From: Verrucomicrobiaceae bacterium
Lineage (GTDB): Bacteria; Verrucomicrobiota; Verrucomicrobiia; Verrucomicrobiales; Verrucomicrobiaceae
DNA: 64,000 nucleotides
Assembly: GCA_016713245.1 (NCBI GenBank)
Contig: JADJPM010000005.1
Span: forward strand, 248,001-312,000
Direction of reading: 5' to 3'
Numbering within the stretch: position 1 is the first letter of the stretch; the number at the start of each line of letters is the position of its first letter. A model generated the notes under the pieces. That model saw only the letters and a program-made list of their open reading frames with translations. It ran no database searches and was not told the DNA's origin. Both the position numbers and the translations under genes were made by a program. Of the stretch, positions 58,173 through 64,000 are shown in pieces.

Positions 58173-59698
58173 AATCACGCCTCATCCTGCTGCTCGCTGC
58201 TTTGCTATCCCTTTCGCCGGTGTTTGCCGCCGAGAAGGCACCGCGTCCGAACATCCTCTTCATCATCTTCGACGACTGGGGTTGGCAGCATGCAGGCGCC
58301 TATGGTTGCGATTGGGTGAAGACACCGAACTTCGACCGCGTGGCCCGCGAGGGCGTGTTGTTTAAGAGCGCCTTCACCTCGAACCCGAAGTGCAGTCCGT
58401 GCCGCGCGACAATCCTCACGGGACGCAACTCCTGGCAGCTTGAGGAGGCCGTGTGCCATGGCGGCATCTTCCCGCCGAAGTTTGCGGTGTATCCCGATCT
58501 GCTGGAGAAGAGCGGCTACGTCGTCGGTTTGACCGGCAAGGGCTGGGGGCCGGGAAAATTCGAGTTGGAAGGCCGCACGCGGAATCCGGCGGGGCCGTCG
58601 TTCGATGGACACAAGATCGACGTGCCCGCCAAAGGCATCACGCCGAGCGATTACGCGGCGAATTTCACCGACTTCCTCGCCACGCAGAAGAGCGGGCAGC
58701 CGTTCTGCTTCTGGGTGGGTTTTAAGGAGCCGCATCGCAGCTACGAGGCAGGCAGCGGCGTGCGCTTGGGCAAGAGATTGAACGACGTGCAGGTGCCTGG
58801 CTACTTCCCGGACAATGAAGTCATCCGTGGCGACCTCGCCGACTACGCCATCGAGGTCGAGTGGGCCGATGCGCAGATTGGTCGCGTGCTCGACGTGCTG
58901 CAAAAGAGCGGGCAGCTCGATGACACGCTCATCGTGATCACCTCCGATCACGGCATGCCCTTCCCTCGCGTGAAAGGCCAGATCTACGAAGACGGCTACC
59001 ACCTGCCTCTGGCCATGCGCTGGGGCAAAGGCATCCAGCCCGGCCGCGTCGTGGAAGATTTCATCAACGTGCGTGATCTCGCGCCGACCTACCTCGAACT
59101 CGCCGGCGTGCCCGTGCATGAGCAGATGACCGGCAAAAGCCTCGTGAACATCCTGCGCAGCGAGAAGAGCGGCTTCATCGAGGATCGCAAAATCATGCTC
59201 GCCGGCAAGGAGCGGCACGACATCGGCCGCCCGAACGATTGGGGCTATCCCGTGCGGGCCATCCGCACGCCGGAGTTCTTCTACAGCCACAACTACCACC
59301 CCGAGCGCTGGCCCGCCTGCAACCCCGAAACCGGCTACGGCAACTGCGACGACGGCCCCACGAAGACTTGGATCGTCGAAAACAAAGGCCTCTTCTACGA
59401 CCTCGCCTTCAACTACCGTCCCGAAGAGGAGCTCTACGACATCGTGAACGATCCGCAGTGCCTCAAAAACCTCGCCAAGGACCCGCAGCATGCCGCGAAG
59501 AAGCAGGAACTGCGCACGAAACTCGACGCGATGCTCAAGGAAGAAAAAGACCCCCGCGAAACCGGCCACGCCGCCATCTTCGACACCTACCAATACCTCG
59601 GCAAACGCACCGGCAAAGGCTACGCCGAATGGGAAGCCCGGCAGAAGGGACTTTTGCCGCCCGAAGAACCGAAGAAGGGCAAAAAGGGGAAGAAGTAG
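58169..59698 (+). CDS. Exported sulfatase
   Basis: A 509-residue sulfatase with a signal peptide (MKSRLILLLAALLSLSPVFA). The active-site motif C-x-P-x-R is CSPCR in NPKCSPCRATILTGR near 75, whose first Cys would become formylglycine. Metal ligands are in NILFIIFDDWGWQHAG and VITSDHGMPFPR. The C-terminus ends in Lys/Gly (PKKGKKGKK). Such enzymes remove sulfate esters from polysaccharides outside the cytoplasm, a hallmark of this phylum. No anaerobic maturase gene is in the window. Confidence 0.94.
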   Translation: MKSRLILLLAALLSLSPVFAAEKAPRPNILFIIFDDWGWQHAGAYGCDWVKTPNFDRVAREGVLFKSAFTSNPKCSPCRATILTGRNSWQLEEAVCHGGIFPPKFAVYPDLLEKSGYVVGLTGKGWGPGKFELEGRTRNPAGPSFDGHKIDVPAKGITPSDYAANFTDFLATQKSGQPFCFWVGFKEPHRSYEAGSGVRLGKRLNDVQVPGYFPDNEVIRGDLADYAIEVEWADAQIGRVLDVLQKSGQLDDTLIVITSDHGMPFPRVKGQIYEDGYHLPLAMRWGKGIQPGRVVEDFINVRDLAPTYLELAGVPVHEQMTGKSLVNILRSEKSGFIEDRKIMLAGKERHDIGRPNDWGYPVRAIRTPEFFYSHNYHPERWPACNPETGYGNCDDGPTKTWIVENKGLFYDLAFNYRPEEELYDIVNDPQCLKNLAKDPQHAAKKQELRTKLDAMLKEEKDPRETGHAAIFDTYQYLGKRTGKGYAEWEARQKGLLPPEEPKKGKKGKK

Positions 59699-59720
59699 CA
59701 TAGGCTTTCTAGCCTGTGCT
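59697..59720 (+). terminator. Possible terminator hairpin after sulfatase
   Basis: AGCATAGGCT and AGCCTGTGCT form a ten-base-pair stem with one mismatch and a TTCT loop, overlapping the sulfatase stop. There is no T run after it, so it may be an mRNA 3'-end hairpin or another dispersed repeat and not a true intrinsic terminator. Confidence 0.4.
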
Positions 59721-59818
59721 AACAAGCCTTGAGCAGCGGCGGCTTGGAAAACACATGTCCCTGCAGTGCTGTCTTCAAATAGCATAGTCATTCAACGACG
59801 ATCCCGGTCGGCAGGCAT

Positions 59819-60208
59819 CTACGGCAATTGATTCCGCACGCTGTTTACCAACTTGGAAAGAATCATGTAGCCCCACACTGTCGATCTAGTATTGAACTCC
59901 TCTCGCCAAGCTTCGCATTCCGCCAGATCCAGTTTGTTCTCGAGATTGCCAATGACCTCAGTCCCGAGAGCCTTGAATGTGCGAGTTGTGGTGATTCCTA
60001 CAGAATGTATGTCAACACGAGCCGGGTTGAGCTGAGAGGTGCTGCTGACGTAATCCAATAGCGCAACAATCATGCCGGTTCTGCCTTCAGACCAAGGATA
60101 CAAAAACGCAAAGAAACCGAAGTAGCCGTCATCGCGTTGAATAGTCCAATAGTCGCCGGTCTGAAGCCGGGCGTTGGAGAGCGGTAGGAATGGATACTTG
60201 GTCTGCAC
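59819..60208 (-). CDS. Hypothetical protein, Imm26-like
   Basis: A 129-residue soluble protein, less GC-rich than its neighbours. The start SNARLQTGDYWTIQRDDGYF and FGFFAFLYPW recall immunity-protein 26-type beta domains, but the resemblance is weak. It may be a transferred orphan; no toxin gene lies beside it. Confidence 0.6.
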   Translation of the reverse strand: MQTKYPFLPLSNARLQTGDYWTIQRDDGYFGFFAFLYPWSEGRTGMIVALLDYVSSTSQLNPARVDIHSVGITTTRTFKALGTEVIGNLENKLDLAECEAWREEFNTRSTVWGYMILSKLVNSVRNQLP

Positions 60209-60485
60209 GTTTAGCAGCGGGGATAGTTAATAAATCATACGACTCGTTGCAGTTTCATAGCCATAGATTGATGTAGAAGAGCACGAGATCGATTACTCAG
60301 AAACGGCGTTTTACCCTCCCGGACCATTGCCGAGCAACAAAAACATAGCTCGGTCTCCCTCAAAGACCTCTGCGGAACTCTGCGCCCTCTGCGGTGACTC
60401 TGAAACGAAGCCCGCCGCCCTCCACGACCGCGAAACTAATCCAGCCCCTGCGGGTTAAGCAGGCCTGAACAACACCCCGACTCCC
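60209..60485. other. Intergenic region
   Basis: The left 150 bases are AT-richer. It contains a periodic stretch of CTCTGCG units near 60368-60400 (CCTCTGCGGAACTCTGCGCC then CTCTGCGGTG). No gene, terminator or REP copy was seen; the promoter of the DUF1501 gene is expected near the right end. Confidence 0.4.
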
Positions 60486-61919
60486 ATGAGCATGCCGATT
60501 CCCTCCCGCCGCAGCTTTTTGAAAACCACCAGCAGTGGTTTTGGTTACATGGCCTTTGCCGCGCTGGCGCATGAGCAGGCGTTGCGTGGCGAAACCGCAC
60601 CCGCCGGGCCGCTGGCACCGAAGCAGCCGCACTTCGCGCCGAGGGCGAAGCATGTGATCTTCCTCTGCATGCAGGGCGCTCCCTCGCATGTCGATACCTT
60701 TGACTACAAGCCGAAGCTCATCGCGGATGCGGGCAAGCAGGCACCTTCCGCGGCCGGACGTTACGGCCAGGCGAAGCTGATGCCTCCGCAGTGGAAATTC
60801 TCCCAGCATGGCAAAAGCGGTCTGTGGATCTCCGACCTTTGGCCGAACGTGGCGAAACATGCGGACAACCTATGCCTGCTCAACTCGATGGCCACGGACC
60901 TGCCTGCGCATCCGCAGGCCTTCACGCAGCTTCACACCGGCACGACGCAGTTTGTGCGCCCCTCGCTCGGTGCCTGGACGCTCTACGGCCTCGGCACGAT
61001 GAATCAAAACCTGCCCGGCTTTGTCACGATCAATCCGCCCGGCAATGCCACCCGCACCTTTGGCAGCGCCTTCCTTCCGGCGATCTACCAGGGCACGAAG
61101 GTCGGCGGCTCCGGCATTCCAGGACTGCCCGCCGCCGCAGCACGTCGCTTCGGCGGCGGCAATGAGCAGGCCACGGTGGCGAACATCAAAAACAACCGCC
61201 TCACCACCGAGGCGCAGCGCACGCAACTCGACCTCGTGCAGGCCTTGAACCAATCCAATATGCAGCAAAGCGGCGGCGTGAGCTCGGAAGTGGAGGGCGT
61301 GATCGAAAGCTACGAACTGGCCTTCCGCATGCAGGCCGAGGTGCCGAAGGTGCTCGATCTCACGAAGGAAACCGAAGCCACCAAGTCCCTCTACGGCATC
61401 GGCGAGGACGATACGGACACCTTTGGCAAGCAGTGCCTCATGGCGCGGAAGCTCGTCGAGGCCGGTGTGCGTTTCATCGAGCTCACCCACGGCAACTGGG
61501 ACCAGCATTTCAACCTCAAGGCCACGCTACAGCGGAACTGCAACCAGGTCGATAAACCCATCGCCGGTCTGCTGGCCGATCTGAAGGCTCGTGGCTTGCT
61601 GAAGGACACGCTGGTCATCTGGGGCGGTGAGTTTGGCCGCACGCCGCACTCGCAGGGCGATGACGGCCGCGATCACAACAACAAGGGCTTTACCATGTGG
61701 ATGGCCGGCGGCGGCGTGAAGGGCGGCATGACCTACGGCATGACCGATGACTACGGCTACGAGGCCGTGCAGAACAAAATGCACATCCACGACTGGCACG
61801 CCACGGTCCTCGCCTTGATGGGCCTCGATCACGAGCGCCTCACCTACCGCTATGCCGGCCGCGACTTCCGCCTGACAGATGTCTATGGCACCGTGGCGAA
61901 GGAAATCATCGCGGCGTGA
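60486..61919 (+). CDS. Tat-exported DUF1501 protein
   Basis: A 477-residue protein with a twin-arginine signal (PIPSRRSFLKTTSSGFGYMA). The DUF1501 domain (alkaline-phosphatase-like fold) shows VIFLCMQGAPSHVDTFDYKP near 57, LTHGNWDQHFNLKATLQRNC near 330 and VIWGGEFGRTPHSQGDDGRD near 380 with the metal-site residues. The family is abundant in Verrucomicrobiota and Planctomycetota, usually beside DUF1800/DUF1553 proteins that are missing here. Its function is unknown. Confidence 0.94.
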   Translation: MSMPIPSRRSFLKTTSSGFGYMAFAALAHEQALRGETAPAGPLAPKQPHFAPRAKHVIFLCMQGAPSHVDTFDYKPKLIADAGKQAPSAAGRYGQAKLMPPQWKFSQHGKSGLWISDLWPNVAKHADNLCLLNSMATDLPAHPQAFTQLHTGTTQFVRPSLGAWTLYGLGTMNQNLPGFVTINPPGNATRTFGSAFLPAIYQGTKVGGSGIPGLPAAAARRFGGGNEQATVANIKNNRLTTEAQRTQLDLVQALNQSNMQQSGGVSSEVEGVIESYELAFRMQAEVPKVLDLTKETEATKSLYGIGEDDTDTFGKQCLMARKLVEAGVRFIELTHGNWDQHFNLKATLQRNCNQVDKPIAGLLADLKARGLLKDTLVIWGGEFGRTPHSQGDDGRDHNNKGFTMWMAGGGVKGGMTYGMTDDYGYEAVQNKMHIHDWHATVLALMGLDHERLTYRYAGRDFRLTDVYGTVAKEIIAA

Positions 61920-61922
61920 GTA

Positions 61923-61981
61923 GAAAGTGGAACAGGATTGCATCCTGTTCATCACAGGTTGAAAACCTGTGACACATTCTT
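61923..61981 (+). repeat. VFNL-type repeat, copy 3 (double hairpin)
   Basis: Two hairpins: GAACAGGATTGCATCCTGTTC at 61930-61950, given as arms GAACAGGAT and ATCCTGTTC, and TCACAGGTT/AACCTGTGA at 61952-61972. The second supplies the TGA stop of the minus-strand nuclease gene, whose last codons read VSQVFNL. Confidence 0.78.
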
Positions 61982-64000
61982 TGATCCGGAAAGCTTTTGC
62001 GCCGCTTGCGAGGAGACGGCCTTGACCACATCGCCGAGAAACATCTCGGCGAAGGGATCGTGGCGGAGGTTTTCATTCGGCGGCCAGAATTGACCGGCGC
62101 GGATGCGGCGCACGGCCTCGGTGGCGCAGGTGAGGGCGGCATCGAGGATGGCGGGCGTCAGCTCCGGCCACTCGATCAAGGCGGTGTCCTGGATGCTTTT
62201 GGGAAGGACGACGTAGGCGATCGAATCGGGACGCAGACCGCGATGCTGCATGGCGAGGGCGTAGAGCGGCAGTTGGAGGTCGAGCCACATCTGGCGGGTG
62301 CCATCGGGGGCGTCGAAGCACTTCCACTCATCGGCCTCGGTGATCCGCGTGCGGCCGGTGACCTTCTTCAAATGGGCTTCGAGAGGTGTTCGGGGCTTGT
62401 CGCCGGTTTTGAAGTCGATGAGACGAAGCTGGCCGCTGCGCTCGTTTCGCTCCACCCGGTCGATGCGACCATGCAACGCCACGCCATCGAGCTGCAAAGG
62501 CTGTTCCTTGCCGAGATCGAATTCGGAATACTGGATGCGCCAACCTTCGGCGCGATGCGCGGCCTCCAGCACGGCGGCTTGGCGGAGGCGTTGCAGCACG
62601 CTTTCGAGCTGGAGGGACACCAACGGCGCAGGACGTTTCCCATGCAATTGATGCACACGAGCCTCTGCGGCAGCAGTGAGGCAATCGGCGATCTTTCTGG
62701 CATCGTCGCAAGCCGCGAGCGCGGCATCGCTGGCGAGCTGGTGGAAGGCGTGATGAATCACATTGCCAAAATCGAGCGCATCCAGCTCGCGCTTCGCCGG
62801 ATCGACGGAGGTCATGCGGAGGTTTTGCTCCAAATGATAGCGGAAAGGACAGGCGAGGTAGGCCTTGAGCCTTGATGGCGAGATGTGCTCCAGCGGCCGC
62901 ACCTCCACGCGGGGCTCGAGCGACCACGCGAGCGTGCGGGCAGGTTCGGTAAGCGTGCCGGTCTCGTCTTCCTTCGGGAAGAGATGCGTCACGCGGGCTG
63001 GTAGTTGTTTGTCGCCGCAAAGGAAGAGCAGTCGCGAGGGACGCAGTGCATCACCGGACTCGCTCCACTGGCCGCAAAGCAGATGCAGCGAGCCGTTTGC
63101 CTGCCGCTGATGCGTCAACGCGGCGAGGATGGCCGCATCACGAGCGAAACGCGTGGCCTGGCAGGGTAGCCCCAGCTCCTCGCGAAGGGTGTCAGGCAAG
63201 AACGGATGGCTGATGAAGATGCCGGGCACATGCTCCTCATTCATGCCGGTGACGATGAGATGCGGCGCAGGCTCCCAAAGCAGTTCCAGCCAGCCTTGCA
63301 GCACGAGATCGATCTCGCCACGCGGTTCGGCGAGTCGGCTTTGTGACAGTCGCTCCAGTGAAAGGGCGAAGGCTTCTTCAAACGAAGGTTTCAGCTCGAA
63401 GCGGGCGGTTTCACGTTCGATCTCCTCCGTGAGGCGCAGCCACTCGCTGGCCAGTTCGGTGCGTTCGCGATGCCCCGGAGCCTCGGGATGGAAAACGCGT
63501 TCACCGTAGAGTTTGAGGATCAACTGCCGCGCCGCTTTCGAGAGGCTCTGGCGAGTCATTTCATGCACGAACTGTCGCGCCGCGTTGATCGCGGCTCGCA
63601 GCGGCGAATTGACCTCCAGATCAAATTCGGCTGCATGCTGTAGCGTCACCGGCAGATGCTCTGCGGTGAAGGCATCGGCCTCGGCGAGAAGTTTCGTCGC
63701 GGAGGCACGCGGCACGAGCATCTCACGCACTTCGCTGATGCGCAGCAGCGCCACGAAGGCCTTCCATGAGCCGCTGGCGAGCAGCGTCTGCATTTGCGAA
63801 AGCAGATGCCAGAGACCGTCCTCATGCACAGGAACACCACCGGGCTCGTAGGCATGGGCACCTTCGAGCGAGAGCTTTTCATTCAGCAGCGACGCTACCT
63901 CCGCATCGCACACGCCGAGCGCCGTGCGGCCCTGCGGCACAGCCTCGCGTAGCAAATCGAGCGCGGCCATGGATTGCACGGAAGGATCACGCGCGACGTG
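61952..64000 (-). CDS. AddB-like PD-(D/E)XK exonuclease (partial, N-terminus outside window)
   Basis: An open frame from the right edge to a TGA at 61952, about 682 residues; ATG and GTG codons near 63970-63979 are internal because the frame stays open to the edge. The last 330 residues hold the RecB-type nuclease fold: ISPSRLKAYLACPFRYHLEQ, DFGNVIHHAFHQLA, LHGRIDRVERNERSG and the catalytic LRLIDFKTGDKP, then WLDLQLPLYALAM (Q-x-x-x-Y motif). The upstream part (LIVTGMNEEHVPGIFISHPF) matches the inactivated helicase half of AddB. It would process DNA double-strand ends together with an AddA-type helicase. The last residues are repeat-encoded. Confidence 0.88.
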   Translation of the reverse strand, partial: HVARDPSVQSMAALDLLREAVPQGRTALGVCDAEVASLLNEKLSLEGAHAYEPGGVPVHEDGLWHLLSQMQTLLASGSWKAFVALLRISEVREMLVPRASATKLLAEADAFTAEHLPVTLQHAAEFDLEVNSPLRAAINAARQFVHEMTRQSLSKAARQLILKLYGERVFHPEAPGHRERTELASEWLRLTEEIERETARFELKPSFEEAFALSLERLSQSRLAEPRGEIDLVLQGWLELLWEPAPHLIVTGMNEEHVPGIFISHPFLPDTLREELGLPCQATRFARDAAILAALTHQRQANGSLHLLCGQWSESGDALRPSRLLFLCGDKQLPARVTHLFPKEDETGTLTEPARTLAWSLEPRVEVRPLEHISPSRLKAYLACPFRYHLEQNLRMTSVDPAKRELDALDFGNVIHHAFHQLASDAALAACDDARKIADCLTAAAEARVHQLHGKRPAPLVSLQLESVLQRLRQAAVLEAAHRAEGWRIQYSEFDLGKEQPLQLDGVALHGRIDRVERNERSGQLRLIDFKTGDKPRTPLEAHLKKVTGRTRITEADEWKCFDAPDGTRQMWLDLQLPLYALAMQHRGLRPDSIAYVVLPKSIQDTALIEWPELTPAILDAALTCATEAVRRIRAGQFWPPNENLRHDPFAEMFLGDVVKAVSSQAAQKLSGSKNVSQVFNL

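Noticed and set aside
1..64000. tRNA, rRNA and riboswitch signatures
   Set aside because: No cloverleaf ending in CCA, no rRNA-like stretch and no recognisable riboswitch core was found by eye; a covariance-model scan would be decisive.

Overview
The window looks like chromosomal DNA of a Verrucomicrobiota bacterium, probably close to Verrucomicrobiaceae/Prosthecobacter. This is inferred from gene content and has not been tested against any database. The DNA is GC-rich, few starts have a clear Shine-Dalgarno sequence, and lineage-typical families occur together: a Tat-exported DUF1501 protein, a Gfo/Idh/MocA oxidoreductase, an exported sulfatase, a Ser/Thr kinase with a C-terminal propeller-like region next to an ECF-type sigma factor, and an H-NOX/hybrid kinase pair. 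The window opens inside an acyltransferase gene and closes inside an AddB-like nuclease gene.

1-25.6 kb, all on the minus strand, is an exopolysaccharide locus. It encodes an acyltransferase, seven glycosyltransferase genes (six GT4 and one GT2; one GT4 is fused to a WecG/TagA domain), two Wza-like exporters (one fused behind a Wzz/Wzc-like protein with a degenerate kinase domain), a Wzx-type flippase, a WbaP-type phosphoglycosyl transferase, an NDP-sugar transferase/beta-helix/sugar-transferase fusion, a nucleotidyltransferase, a phosphodiesterase, an FkbM methyltransferase and regulators (LuxR-type response regulator, RsbU-like phosphatase, STAS protein, receiver protein). Genes are grouped into short blocks whose members mostly overlap by a few bases (ATGA or TGATG). 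The blocks are separated by 16 copies of one repeat that has the layout of a REPIN: two inverted REP hairpins, each starting with GTAG. The repeat abuts gene ends, supplies the TAG stop of six genes and is read in frame through four proteins. Seven blocks also begin with a shared 19-base motif about 32-41 bases before the first ATG. I saw no copies of this repeat in the remaining 38 kb.

25.6-36.2 kb is a sensory region: an H-NOX protein overlapping a 1132-residue hybrid kinase, a double-HTH regulator, small envelope-stress proteins (lipoprotein, DUF883-like, holin-like), then an NtrC-type sigma-54 activator, a receiver-kinase and a membrane hybrid kinase. 36.4-45.3 kb is a stress/envelope region: DUF1328, YihY/BrkB, AI-2E-type permease, two YciF-like and two GlsB-like proteins, UbiB-like kinase, HPII catalase. 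A pair of tiny proteins (31.3 and 43.0 kb) share a C-terminal motif and link these two regions.

45.3-54.4 kb holds a Ser/Thr kinase broken by a one-base frameshift in a T run, its ECF-like sigma factor, rpoN, homoserine dehydrogenase, a DUF4256 protein, scpA and queD. 54.6-64 kb holds the exported oxidoreductase, a methyltransferase, a SWIM protein overlapping a sulfatase, an AT-richer orphan, the DUF1501 protein and the nuclease. In 53-62 kb a second hairpin repeat, unrelated in sequence, also sits flush against gene ends and supplies stop codons. The strongest candidates for something undescribed are the REPIN-delimited modular organisation of the polysaccharide locus and its shared block-head motif.
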